Shown here: one piece after another, positions 1 through 7,872 of the stretch
Layout of the letters: the number at the start of each line of letters is the position of its first letter
Numbering within the stretch: position 1 is the stretch's first letter
NCBI RefSeq assembly: GCF_010548305.1
Contig: NZ_JAAGLV010000010.1
Location: forward strand, 1-64,000
Direction: 5' to 3'
From: Streptomyces sp. SID13031
GTDB lineage: Bacteria > Actinomycetota > Actinomycetes > Propionibacteriales > Kribbellaceae
Length of the DNA: 64,000 nt
Notes under the pieces: generated by a model
Database searches by the model: none
What the model was told of the DNA's origin: nothing
The model's input: the letters and a program-made list of their open reading frames with translations, nothing else
Program-made: the position numbers and the translations under genes

Positions 1-262
1 TGACGGCTTCGTATTTGGGGAGGTTCTTGGTGAGTTTGAGGTCGCGGCGGATGTCGCCACGGTTGCGGCGGTGCCGTAGCGACAGGAGTTCGATGGTGTC
101 GCCGGCGCCGAGTTCTTTGGCCAGGCCACGGGACTCGATCTCGGCGGTGAGGTACCAGTTGTGGGTGGTCAGCTCGGACAGCGCGGCATCGACGGTGTCT
201 GCAGCGATCAGCAGTTCGCTGTCACTGTACAGACACGGCGGTCGCAGCTGCGAGATCTCCAT
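1..262 (-). CDS. DUF222 / 13E12-repeat family protein, N-terminal part only
   Basis: Reads leftward off the window edge, so only the first 87 residues are present. After the ATG at 262 the product has the acidic/Ala-rich helix (LLIAADTVDAALSEL) and then an ESRGLAKELGAGDTIELLSL segment, followed by a basic RRNRGDIRRDLKL stretch. This pattern is typical of the DUF222 domain, which in actinobacteria usually precedes a C-terminal HNH endonuclease domain. The HNH part, if present, lies outside the window. Members are multi-copy in many actinobacterial genomes and their function is not established. I see no strong Shine-Dalgarno before the ATG, so the start is tentative. Confidence 0.7.
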   Translation of the reverse strand, partial: MEISQLRPPCLYSDSELLIAADTVDAALSELTTHNWYLTAEIESRGLAKELGAGDTIELLSLRHRRNRGDIRRDLKLTKNLPKYEAV

Positions 263-309
263 ACCCGAAACGATAGACGACCCCACCGACAGTTTTCAAA
301 GCCGGGAAC

Positions 310-325
310 CCCTTATTTATAAGGG
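310..325. repeat. Perfect AT-rich palindrome upstream of the DUF222 gene
   Basis: CCCTTAT-TT-ATAAGGG is a perfect 7-bp inverted repeat around a TT centre. It is conspicuously AT-rich for this GC-rich window and lies 48 bases upstream of the DUF222 start and about 190 bases upstream of the next plus-strand gene. It could be an operator or part of a promoter; the sequence does not say which gene it serves. Confidence 0.45.
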
Positions 326-515
326 AATCCGAAGTGGCCGATATTGGTCAGGTTGTCCACAGGGTGCGTCGGCTTGTGGATGAACGGGCGTGTTTGGCGA
401 GGGCCGGGGGAGGCGTCGCCGACGAGTATCAAGCAGCATGTCGAACACCTCACCGGAGCTGGGTGTTCGCTGCGGTAGGGAACGTGTCGTCGCAGTAGAT
501 GTTAGTTTCCGTGGC

Positions 516-1145
516 ATGGGCGGGCAGCGGACGGCTGGGGAGTTTCACGCGGCTGATGGGGTTGAGGATTGGCGCGCGCTCTATCACCTGGTTTCGGCGC
601 ATTTTCGGACCGGTTCGCTGGCTGCGGGGGTCGCGCTCGTTGATGAGATCGGTCGGCTTGTCGACGGGAGTGAGGAGCAGTACCTCAGTGTCGACCTGCG
701 GAGCGCCGGGGTCACGGTGTCGCTGGGGCGGCGCGATGTCGGGTTGGCTCGGCGGATTTCGGGTGTGGCCAAGGAGTTGGGGGTTTCTGCTGACCCGACC
801 GCTGTTCAGGTCGTCAACGTGACGCTTGATGCCCTGGTCGGCGCTGACGTGTTGCCGTTCTGGCGGGCGGTGCTTGGGTATGGGCAGATCGGCGACGACT
901 ATCTGTTCGATCCGTTGCGTCGCGGGCCGGGCTTCGGGTTGCAGGAGTTGGCGGTGGCGCGGCCGGAGCGCAATCGTCTGCATCTCGACGTCGCCGTTCC
1001 TCACGATCAGGCCGCGGAGCGAATCGCCGCCGCCCTGGCTGCGGGCGGTCGGCTGGTCTCCGACGTGCATGCGCCGAAGTGGTGGGTGCTGGCCGATGCC
1101 GAGGGCAACGAAGCGTGCGTTGCCACCTGGGTCGACCGCGAATAG
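516..1145 (+). CDS. Pterin-4a-carbinolamine dehydratase-like / VOC (glyoxalase) fusion protein
   Basis: About 209 residues from the ATG at 516; the frame stays open further upstream but homologous-looking sequence begins here (TAGEFHAADGVEDWRAL). Residues ~10-95 resemble the PhhB/PCD fold (FRTGSLAAGVALVDEIGRLVD, VDLRSAGVTVSL). Residues ~100-205 are a VOC domain (LPFWRAVLGY, DPLRRGPGF, HLDVAVPHDQA, KWWVLADAEGNEACVATW). This two-domain architecture is common in actinobacteria and usually of unknown substrate. The HHPD catalytic segment of PCD is replaced by EEQYLS and the following loop is shortened, so the PCD half is probably not catalytic. The next gene converges on it. Confidence 0.75.
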   Translation: MGGQRTAGEFHAADGVEDWRALYHLVSAHFRTGSLAAGVALVDEIGRLVDGSEEQYLSVDLRSAGVTVSLGRRDVGLARRISGVAKELGVSADPTAVQVVNVTLDALVGADVLPFWRAVLGYGQIGDDYLFDPLRRGPGFGLQELAVARPERNRLHLDVAVPHDQAAERIAAALAAGGRLVSDVHAPKWWVLADAEGNEACVATWVDRE

Positions 1146-1200
1146 GCGATCCGCGACCCCGCAGTACTGGCGCCGTGCTCGGGCCGGCTGGGAAATGGAG

Positions 1201-2184
1201 TCAGAGCAGTCGGTCGAGGGCTCGCTGGATGGAGGTCATTACCTTGTCCAGGTCGGCTGCGAAGGCCGGATTGACCTGAGCCATCCCGGCGAACCACAGG
1301 CCGAAGGCTACGTCTCGGGTGGCGATGAAGTTGTCCAGGTGGGCGAGGTCGGGCAGCTCGCGGTGTTCGCCGTAGCCCTCGAGAAGCGCTGCCCGGATCT
1401 CGGCATGGTCGGGTCGGCTGCGGTACTCCCACAGCGGTACTGCGATGTCGTAAAGCCAGTAGCCGAACCCGCAGTCGTCGAAGTCGATCAGCCGGACCGC
1501 GTCGCCGTCGAACAGGGCGTTCTCCAGATGCAGGTCGGCATGAATCAGGCCGAAAGCGTCCGGCTCCGATCCGAGCTCCGCCGTCACCGTACGCATCCGG
1601 CGCGCGATCTCGTCGAACTGCGCGCGTACCGGTGCCGGCAACAGGTCCCAGCAGTCGGCTGCGGCGACACCGCCGTACTCCATGGTGTTGCCGAAGAAGG
1701 TCTCCCAGTCCCACCGCATGCGGACGAAGCCGCTCGGCGGGACCCACCCTGAGGCGTGATCGTGCAAACGGGCGAGGACGCCACCCAATCGCCGGAAGTG
1801 CACGGGTCGCGGATTGGCCGCCTGCATCCGTCCGCCCTGCCAGCCGAGGACCGAGCAGACCAGGCCGTCGGCGACAGTGGTCCACTCTGCGCCGTGGGTC
1901 CGTACCGGTGTCGGCACGCTCAGCTCCGTGTCTGCCTGCAACGCGGTCAGCCAGGCCAGCTCCGATCCGACCGCGACCCGCGAATCGACCCCAGGGCCGT
2001 GCCGGTTCGGCCGGTGTACGCGGAGCAGGAATCGGCCATCGCGGGAGTCGACCCGGAACGTGGTGTTCTCGCCATGCGCGATGAACGACAGGCGCGGCTC
2101 GTCGATCGGGTAGTCCGCAAGCGCCCGCACGCCCGTACGGCGGATGCGTGCGACCTGCGCGCGCGTCGACTCAAGCTCGGGCAT
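1201..2184 (-). CDS. APH/ChoK-family phosphotransferase
   Basis: About 327 residues from the ATG that opens MPELEST; an alternative ATG lies seven codons upstream. The protein-kinase-like fold is clear: an N-lobe with FIAHGENTTFRVDSRDGRFLLRVHR, the catalytic loop LIHADLHLENALF (Brenner motif HxDxxxxN) and the metal-binding LIDFDDCGFGYWLYDIA. This combination occurs in the aminoglycoside phosphotransferase / homoserine kinase type II / SrkA group, which phosphorylate small molecules or protein Ser/Thr. The substrate cannot be read from the sequence and there are no resistance genes nearby. It stands alone, convergent with the VOC gene. Confidence 0.8.
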   Translation of the reverse strand: MPELESTRAQVARIRRTGVRALADYPIDEPRLSFIAHGENTTFRVDSRDGRFLLRVHRPNRHGPGVDSRVAVGSELAWLTALQADTELSVPTPVRTHGAEWTTVADGLVCSVLGWQGGRMQAANPRPVHFRRLGGVLARLHDHASGWVPPSGFVRMRWDWETFFGNTMEYGGVAAADCWDLLPAPVRAQFDEIARRMRTVTAELGSEPDAFGLIHADLHLENALFDGDAVRLIDFDDCGFGYWLYDIAVPLWEYRSRPDHAEIRAALLEGYGEHRELPDLAHLDNFIATRDVAFGLWFAGMAQVNPAFAADLDKVMTSIQRALDRLL

Positions 2185-2401
2185 CCACGCAGCGTATCGG
2201 CGCACGTTCGCGGGCCACTACCGAATTTCGGGCTGACTGGTGGCTGGCCCCTGCGCGAGTCGGAGCGCCACCAAACACCAAACCCACGGGTAGAGGCTTT
2301 GGCTCGGTCGGCTAGGCGTGGCTGAGTGTGGGGAGCGCGCTGGTGGTGGGGTTGGTGTGTGGTGGCGGTGCGGTGGACCTCGGGCGGGTCAGGATGGGGG
2401 G

Positions 2402-2722
2402 ATGGGTGAGGTGCTCGGCTATGTGCGGCTTCAGGACAAGTATGCGTTTCCTGAAGGCACCGGCGTTCTGTCCGTCAACGGACTGGCGGTGGCCAAGGCG
2501 GCGCGCGGTCGGGGGATCGGCTCGATCCTGATGACCGCGGTCACCGACGAGGCGACGCGCCGCGGCGCTCGCAAGATCACCTTGCACGTCCACGGCACGA
2601 ACACCGTCGCAAGGCGACTCTACGAGCGCCACGGTTACACCGTCGAAGGAACCCACCCACGAGAGTTCCTGATCGAAGGCCAGTACGTCGACAGCCTCGT
2701 ACTGGCCAAATTCCTGACCTAG
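2402..2722 (+). CDS. Short GNAT-family N-acetyltransferase
   Basis: About 106 residues from the ATG at 2402. The acetyl-CoA binding signature is present (VAKAARGRGIGSILMTAVTDEA), followed by the beta-5/alpha-4 region ITLHVHGTNTVARRLYERHGYTVEGT. GNAT domains are usually 140-160 residues. The N-terminal strand and helices that normally precede GEVLGYVRL are missing, and I found no matching sequence in any frame of the ~200 bases upstream. It may be a minimal GNAT or a 5'-truncated remnant. It ends two bases before the convergent M23 gene. Confidence 0.6.
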   Translation: MGEVLGYVRLQDKYAFPEGTGVLSVNGLAVAKAARGRGIGSILMTAVTDEATRRGARKITLHVHGTNTVARRLYERHGYTVEGTHPREFLIEGQYVDSLVLAKFLT

Positions 2723-2724
2723 TA

Positions 2725-3633
2725 CTACGGATTGACACCGTGCTCACGCAGCCACGGCTTGGGGTCGATCGGGTCGCCGCCGCCGGGCAGTACTTCGAAG
2801 TGCACGTGCGGGCCGGTCGTGTTACCGGTGACGCCGATCGCGCCGACCTGGTCGCCTGCCTGGACCGTGTCGCCGACGGAGACGGTGAACGCGGACATGT
2901 GGCTGTACGACGTGACGGTGCCGTCGGCGTGACGGACCTTCACCTGGCGACCGTAGGCGCCTTCGTAGTCGGCCTGGATCACTTCACCGGCCATCACGGA
3001 GTCGATCGGCGTACCGATCGGAGCCGCGAAGTCGAGGCCGGTGTGGTTGTTCGCCCAGCGTCCGCCGGCCTGGCCGAAGCCCGCCGTCAGGTGGTAGCCG
3101 GTGGTCGGCAGCACGACCTTGGGCGCCGCCTTCGCCTTGGCGATGGCCTCGGCCTTCGCTTTGGCGGCCGCAGCAGCAACAGCCTTGGCCTTGAGGGCCG
3201 CTTGTGCCTTGGCCGCTGCCAGCGCGAGGGCACGACGCTGGGTCAGATTCGCATTGGCCGAAAGCTTCGCAGCACGAGCCTTCGCCACGGCCGCCGCGTC
3301 GGCCTGCGCCTTGCGGGTGGACTCGAGCGACAGATCGAAGCGCGCCATGTCGCGCGAGGCGAGGTCGCGGCGCTCGATCCGGGCGGCGGTCATGGCATCG
3401 AGCTGGCTGGCGGTGGCGCTGGTCGTGGCGTTGGCCGGACCGGCAGAGGGGGAGATGGCGACGGCACTCGTGCCGGCGGCGGCCGCGAGGGCGGCCGTCA
3501 GGCCGACCAGCTGGACGCCACGGACGGAAGAGCGACGGGACGTCAGGCGGTGCTTCGCCACCCGACGCGCGCCGGCCGGAGTACGACGGGGTGTCGTACG
3601 TCCTGCTTCCGACACGTCATGGTGAGGGGACAC
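2725..3633 (-). CDS. Secreted M23 family (LytM-type) metallopeptidase
   Basis: 302 residues from a GTG at 3633 preceded by GGAAGG at 6 bases; an upstream ATG in frame is possible but lacks this signal. A basic N-terminus is followed by one hydrophobic segment (~40-62), a long Ala/Lys-rich helical region (~105-175, probable coiled coil) and a C-terminal M23 domain. The domain shows the zinc ligands H-x3-D in NHTGLDF and the second HxH (H276, H278) in GPHVHFE, plus GRQVKVRHADGTVTSYSHM. The family cleaves peptidoglycan peptide cross-bridges outside the membrane. The catalytic set looks complete, so it is likely an active cell-wall hydrolase. Confidence 0.88.
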   Translation of the reverse strand: MSPHHDVSEAGRTTPRRTPAGARRVAKHRLTSRRSSVRGVQLVGLTAALAAAAGTSAVAISPSAGPANATTSATASQLDAMTAARIERRDLASRDMARFDLSLESTRKAQADAAAVAKARAAKLSANANLTQRRALALAAAKAQAALKAKAVAAAAAKAKAEAIAKAKAAPKVVLPTTGYHLTAGFGQAGGRWANNHTGLDFAAPIGTPIDSVMAGEVIQADYEGAYGRQVKVRHADGTVTSYSHMSAFTVSVGDTVQAGDQVGAIGVTGNTTGPHVHFEVLPGGGDPIDPKPWLREHGVNP

Positions 3634-3973
3634 GAGAGCCTTCCAGAGTCGAGTTGCCCCCGGGGTCATCCCCAGCGGCCCATCGACCATAACGAGGAGG
3701 TCACGGTCTCCTCAAACGCGCGTTGCGACCAGATCACGGATTTCGGCCACGGACAGTGAGCGCCATCTGCCGAACAGTGCGCGGTCAGGCGTGAAAGTGA
3801 CCCGCGGGTAGTTCGATCCGGCCGTGATGGGGATCACCCGGGTCACAGCTGTCCGGAGGCCTTTGGAGCCGTTATGCAGGCGTCCACAATATGAGAGGTT
3901 TGTCCACTAACTTACTTCCCTTTCAATAACCTCGCATACTGGGAATCACCAGGCCCGAAGGAAGGAGACGGTG
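3634..3973. other. 340-base divergent intergenic region
   Basis: Separates the M23 gene (left) from the leader peptide and ABC operon (right). I looked for a cyclic-di-AMP (ydaO) riboswitch, which often precedes actinobacterial wall hydrolases, and could not trace it convincingly. An AT-rich patch at about 3885-3940 carries the promoter-like elements. No further gene is seen. Confidence 0.6.
3912..3940 (+). promoter_or_regulatory. Candidate promoter for the leader peptide / organosulfur operon
   Basis: TTACTT (3912-3917) and CATACT (3935-3940) are separated by 17 bases, in the most AT-rich part of the intergenic region, with the leader-peptide ribosome site GAAGGAG following at 3961. Spacing and position fit a sigma-70-type promoter; the hexamers are only moderate matches. 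Confidence 0.4.
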
Positions 3974-4060
3974 ATGACAGAACCAGCTCGGCGTGAACTC
4001 GCCTTCTACCGTCTCCACATCGACCTGCAGCGCGTCTCCAGCGCCCTCTGTCTGCTCTGA
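3974..4060 (+). CDS. 28-residue leader peptide (actinobacterial sulfur-regulon type)
   Basis: ATG at 3974 with a strong GAAGGAG seven bases upstream, ending at TGA 4060. The product carries RLHIDLQRVSSALC close to its C-terminus. This matches a recurrent class of short actinobacterial leader peptides with an R-x-H-[IV]-D-L-x-R-V-x-S-x-x-C core, found ahead of sulfur and cysteine metabolism or transport genes. The conserved Cys codon three codons before the stop is the expected sensor if translation here reports cysteine supply. It lies 125 bases ahead of the ABC permease start, with a hairpin between. Identification as a leader peptide is strong; the attenuation mechanism is inference. Confidence 0.8.
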   Translation: MTEPARRELAFYRLHIDLQRVSSALCLL

Positions 4061-4121
4061 CAGCTCTTTAGACCACCCCTTTTGTCATGACGGCCCATTC
4101 TGGGTCCGTCCACAGCGCCGT

Positions 4122-4142
4122 GCCCGCAGCTCCAGTGCGGGC
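4122..4142 (+). promoter_or_regulatory. Hairpin between leader peptide and ABC permease (candidate attenuator)
   Basis: GCCCGCA, a 7-base loop and TGCGGGC form a perfect 7-bp stem, 62 bases after the leader-peptide stop and 43 before the permease GTG. There is no U-tract, so any control would be translational or Rho-linked rather than intrinsic termination. Confidence 0.4.
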
Positions 4143-4184
4143 CGGCGTCACCCCTGCCTGCCCGCCGCCGCCCGGGAGCTCTCT

Positions 4185-5171
4185 GTGTCGACCACCTCGC
4201 TGACCTCGGCAACTGCCGCCGCCGACCCACCGCAAGGCCCTGCCCTGTCCGATGCCGACCTGCCCGTGATCGGGCGCCGGCACCCGTGGCGCTGGGTCGG
4301 AGTCGCCGTCGTCCTGGTGCTGCTGGCGATGTTCGTGCACGGACTCGCCACCAATCCCGGCTGGGACTGGCCGACGTTCTTCCAGTTCTTCACCACCCAG
4401 ACGATCTTCTCGGCGCTGGCGGTGACCCTGCAACTGACCTTGTACGGAACGGTTCTGGGCTTCGCGCTCGGCGCGGTGATCGCGACCATGCGACTGTCCA
4501 GCAGCCCGTTCCTCCAAGTAGTTGCCTGGGGCTACATCTGGGTGTTCCGCTCGATCCCGTTGATCGTCCAGCTGCTGTTCTGGTTCAACCTGGCCTATCT
4601 CTACCAGGAGCTCAGCCTCGGTATCCCGTTCGGACCGGAGTTCGTGCACTTCAACACGAACAACCTGTTCGGCCCGCTCGGCGCCGCGGTACTGGGCTTG
4701 GCTTTGCATCAGGCCGCGTACGCCGCCGAGATCATCCGCGGCGGCATCATCTCGGTCGACCAGGGGCAGACCGAGGCGGCGGCAGCGCTCGGCATCCCGC
4801 GGTCGCGGCAGTTCTTCCGGATCGTGCTGCCACAGGCGATGCGGTCGATTCTGCCGAACGGCGCGAACGAGGTGATCCAGCTCTTCAAGGGCACCTCGAT
4901 CGTCTCGGTGATGGCGATCCCGGAGCTCTTCTATCAGGTCCAGGTGATCTACGGCCGGAACAGCCGGGTCGTGCCTTTGTTGATGGTGGCAACGGTCTGG
5001 TACATCGTCCTGACCACGGTGCTGTCGATCGCGCAGTTCTATCTCGAGCGGTACTTCGCCCGCGGTACCAGCCGCTCGTTGCCACCGACACCGATTCAAC
5101 GGGTGCGCCGAACGTGGCGCTCGATCCAGGCCAAGGCCTCGGCGCGACCCGATGCGGGGGTGACCTCGTGA
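4185..5171 (+). CDS. Amino acid ABC transporter permease (HisM/GlnP type)
   Basis: 328 residues from a GTG at 4185 with GGGAGC just upstream; the frame extends further back over non-conserved sequence. A ~45-residue cytoplasmic tail precedes a first hydrophobic segment (VGVAVVLVLLAMFVHGLA). The binding-protein-dependent permease core follows, including the EAA loop (EAAAALGIPRSRQFFRIVLPQAMRSILP) that docks on the ATPase. The size and motif match the polar amino acid uptake family, which includes cystine importers. It is the only permease in the cluster, so it probably works as a homodimer. The stop overlaps the ATPase GTG. Confidence 0.9.
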   Translation: MSTTSLTSATAAADPPQGPALSDADLPVIGRRHPWRWVGVAVVLVLLAMFVHGLATNPGWDWPTFFQFFTTQTIFSALAVTLQLTLYGTVLGFALGAVIATMRLSSSPFLQVVAWGYIWVFRSIPLIVQLLFWFNLAYLYQELSLGIPFGPEFVHFNTNNLFGPLGAAVLGLALHQAAYAAEIIRGGIISVDQGQTEAAAALGIPRSRQFFRIVLPQAMRSILPNGANEVIQLFKGTSIVSVMAIPELFYQVQVIYGRNSRVVPLLMVATVWYIVLTTVLSIAQFYLERYFARGTSRSLPPTPIQRVRRTWRSIQAKASARPDAGVTS

Positions 5172-5929
5172 CCGCGATGGTCGACCTCAAGGGCGTGCAC
5201 AAGGCGTTCGGCACGCTCGAGGTCCTCAAGGGGGTCGACCTGGAGGTCCGGGCCGGCACCGTGACCGTGATCCTCGGCCCGTCCGGTTCGGGCAAGTCGA
5301 CGCTGCTGCGGTCGATCAACCATCTGGAGAAGGTGGATCGCGGCCTGATCCGGATCGACGGTGAGCTGGTCGGGTACAAACGGCGCGGCGACAAGCTGTA
5401 CGAACTGCGCGAGCGGGAGATCCTGCACCAGCGGTCGCAGGTCGGGTTCGTCTTCCAGAACTTCAACCTGTTCGCGCACCTGACCGCACTACAGAACGTC
5501 GTCGAGGCTCCGGTCTCGGCACAACGCCGCAAGCGCCGCGAGGTCGAGCCGGTCGCGCGGGAGCTGCTGGAGCGGGTCGGAGTCGGCGACAAGGCCGATG
5601 TCTACCCGCGCCAGCTGTCCGGCGGGCAACAGCAACGAGTAGCCATCGCGAGGGCGCTTGCCCTGCGACCGAAGGTGCTGTTGTTCGACGAACCCACCAG
5701 CGCGCTCGACCCGGAGCTGGTCGGCGAGGTGCTCGACGTGATCAAGGAGCTCGCCCGGGCCGGCTCGACGATGGTCGTCGTCACCCACGAGATCGGCTTC
5801 GCCCGCGAGGTCGCGGACACCGTGGTGTTCATGGACGGCGGCGTGATCGTCGAGTCCGGCCCACCGCACCAAGTTTTGGACAACCCCACTCACGAGCGCA
5901 CCCGCGCCTTCATCTCCAAGGTTCTCTGA
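5168..5929 (+). CDS. Amino acid ABC transporter ATP-binding protein
   Basis: 253 residues from the GTG at 5168, which overlaps the permease stop (GTGA); an ATG three codons later is an alternative. Walker A is GPSGSGKST (~37-45), the Q-loop is FVFQNFNLF, the signature is LSGGQQQRVAIARAL, Walker B is VLLFDEPTSALDPE and the switch His is in VVVTHEIGFA. This is the GlnQ/HisP/TcyC class that energises polar amino acid import. The cognate partners are the permease upstream and the two receptors downstream. Confidence 0.93.
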   Translation: MTAMVDLKGVHKAFGTLEVLKGVDLEVRAGTVTVILGPSGSGKSTLLRSINHLEKVDRGLIRIDGELVGYKRRGDKLYELREREILHQRSQVGFVFQNFNLFAHLTALQNVVEAPVSAQRRKRREVEPVARELLERVGVGDKADVYPRQLSGGQQQRVAIARALALRPKVLLFDEPTSALDPELVGEVLDVIKELARAGSTMVVVTHEIGFAREVADTVVFMDGGVIVESGPPHQVLDNPTHERTRAFISKVL

Positions 5930-6876
5930 TGAAACGATCCCTGCTCGCTGTCGCCCTGCTACCGATCGCCTTGCTGGCGGCCTGCGGCGCCGATCCCACC
6001 ACCACCCAGAACGCCGCCGCCGACACCGGCGGCATCAACACCGGGCCCGAACAGAACCGGGTGACGGCGGCCAAGAACGAGGCAGCCGCCGCGCTGGTAC
6101 CGGCCAAGGTCCGCGAGCGCGGCACCCTGATCATCGGCGGCACCGTCGGTACGCCGCCGCTCGGGTTCGTTGCTGATGACAACAAGACCCCGATCGGGAT
6201 CGAGGTCGATATCGCCACCCTGGTCGCGAGCGAGCTCGGACTGAAGCCGGACTACCAGGTGACCAGCTGGGAGAACCTGTTCGTCGGTCTCGACTCGGCG
6301 AAGTACGACGTCGGCTTCTCGAACATCACCGTGACCGAGAAGCGCAAGCAGAAGTACGACTTCGCCACCTATCGCAAGGACGACATCTCGTTCGAGGCGA
6401 AGAAGGGCGGCAGCTGGAAGGTCGCCAGCGGCAAGGACGTGGCCGGCAAGACGATCGCGGTCGGCAGCGGCACCAACCAGGAGAAGATCCTGGTCGACTG
6501 GAACGAGGCGAACATCAAGGCCGGCTTGCCGGCCGCCTCGATCAAGTACTTCCAGAACGCGTCCGACACCTACCTGGCGCTGTCGTCGGGCCGGATCGAC
6601 GGGTACTTCGGGCCGAACCCGAGCGTCGCCTACCACGTCAAGGTGAGCGGCCAGACGGAGACGATCGGCAAGTTCTCCGGCGCCGGAGCATCGCTGCAGG
6701 GCCTGATCGCGGCCACCACGAAGAAGGACAGCGGCCTGGTGCAGGCCTTCCAGGCGGGGCTGAACGCGGCGATCGCCGACGGCAGCTACGCCAAGGTGCT
6801 GGCCCGCTGGAACGTCGCGAACGAAGCGGTCGACAAGTCCGAGATCAATCCGCCCGGCCTGCCGATCACGAGCTGA
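5929..6876 (+). CDS. ABC transporter substrate-binding lipoprotein 1
   Basis: 315 residues; its ATG overlaps the ATPase TGA. A lipoprotein signal peptide ends in the lipobox LLAAC (Cys ~19). The mature protein is an SBP_bac_3 (family 3) amino acid receptor: RERGTLIIGG, a PPLGFVADDNKTPIGIEVDIA hinge region, TSWENLFVGLDSAKYDVGFSNITVTEKRK and DFATYRKDDISF. It is clearly paralogous to the next gene over nearly its whole length, sharing DDNKTPxGxxxDxA, TSWENLF, SGRID-xxxGPNP and INPPGLP. It delivers the substrate of this importer; the ligand is not readable from sequence. Confidence 0.92.
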   Translation: MKRSLLAVALLPIALLAACGADPTTTQNAAADTGGINTGPEQNRVTAAKNEAAAALVPAKVRERGTLIIGGTVGTPPLGFVADDNKTPIGIEVDIATLVASELGLKPDYQVTSWENLFVGLDSAKYDVGFSNITVTEKRKQKYDFATYRKDDISFEAKKGGSWKVASGKDVAGKTIAVGSGTNQEKILVDWNEANIKAGLPAASIKYFQNASDTYLALSSGRIDGYFGPNPSVAYHVKVSGQTETIGKFSGAGASLQGLIAATTKKDSGLVQAFQAGLNAAIADGSYAKVLARWNVANEAVDKSEINPPGLPITS

Positions 6877-6882
6877 GGGACG

Positions 6883-7842
6883 ATGATGAAGAGAGCACTT
6901 GTTGCCGGTGTGCTGTTGGTGGCACTGGCTGGTTGCGCGGATCCGGTCGCCGAGGCGCCGAAGGGCAGTGACGCGTCGGCGATCTCGTTCGACACCTCGG
7001 CCACGCAGTCGCACATCACCTCCGCCAAGGTGGACAGCATCGCGGCCGAGTTGCCGGCCGCGGTACGGGAGAGCGGGAAGCTCATCGTCGGCAGTGGTTC
7101 GGCCGGTGGTGGGCAGCCGCCGCTGGCGTTCACCGCCGACGACAACAAGACCCCGGTCGGGGTGGACATCGACTTCGCCTACCTGGTCGGCAGCGTGCTC
7201 GGTCTGCAGGTGGAGATCCAGACCACCAGCTGGGAGAACCTGTTCCTCGGGATGGACTCCGGCAAGTACCAGGCCGGTATCTCGAACATCGGCGTCTCCG
7301 AGCTGCGCAAGGAGAAGTACGACTTCGCGACGTACCGGCTCGGGCTGCACGCCTGGGAGGCGAAGAAGGGCTCCGGCTGGACGATCACCAAGCCCGCGGA
7401 CATCGCGGGCAAGACGGTCGCGGTCAGCTCGGGCACCTTGCAGGAGGCGATCCTGCTCGACTGGAACAAGCAGAACGTCGCCGCCGGCCTGAAGCCCGCG
7501 AGCCCGAAGTACTACCAGTCGGCGACCGACTACTACCTGGCGCTGGAGTCCGGCCGGATCGACCTGTACCTCGGGCCGAACCCGACCGCCACCTACCACG
7601 TGGCGACGTCGGGCAAGACCGAGATCATCGGCACCGTCTCGTCCGGCTACCCGATCCAGGGGCTGGTCGCGGTGACCACCAAGAAGGACAGCGGGCTGGC
7701 CAAACCGTTCGCGGACGCGCTCAACGCGGCGATCCAGGACGGCAGCTACGCCAAGGTGCTGGCCAAGTGGCACCTGCAGGCGGAGGCGGTGCCGAAGTCG
7801 CTGGTGAACCCGCCCGGACTGCCCAAGAACAAGCAGAAGTGA
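6883..7842 (+). CDS. ABC transporter substrate-binding lipoprotein 2 (paralogue of lipoprotein 1)
   Basis: 319 residues, starting six bases after receptor 1 with tandem ATG codons (6883 or 6886). The lipobox is LAGC (Cys ~18). It has the same family 3 fold and the same landmark motifs as receptor 1 but differs in the ligand-facing segments (for example GLHAWEAKKGSGW against DDISFEAKKGGSW). A tandem duplication with divergence of specificity is the simplest reading. Paired receptors also occur in the Bacillus subtilis ytm operon for S-methyl-cysteine use (TcyJ/TcyK), which supports a sulfur amino acid role. Confidence 0.92.
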   Translation: MMKRALVAGVLLVALAGCADPVAEAPKGSDASAISFDTSATQSHITSAKVDSIAAELPAAVRESGKLIVGSGSAGGGQPPLAFTADDNKTPVGVDIDFAYLVGSVLGLQVEIQTTSWENLFLGMDSGKYQAGISNIGVSELRKEKYDFATYRLGLHAWEAKKGSGWTITKPADIAGKTVAVSSGTLQEAILLDWNKQNVAAGLKPASPKYYQSATDYYLALESGRIDLYLGPNPTATYHVATSGKTEIIGTVSSGYPIQGLVAVTTKKDSGLAKPFADALNAAIQDGSYAKVLAKWHLQAEAVPKSLVNPPGLPKNKQK

Positions 7843-7872
7843 TTCAGCCGAAGTGAGAGGTGCAAGGGGCTA

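Noticed and set aside
3634..3973. Cyclic-di-AMP (ydaO) riboswitch upstream of the M23 gene
   Set aside because: I could not trace the conserved core on the reverse strand; proposing it would rest only on gene neighbourhood.
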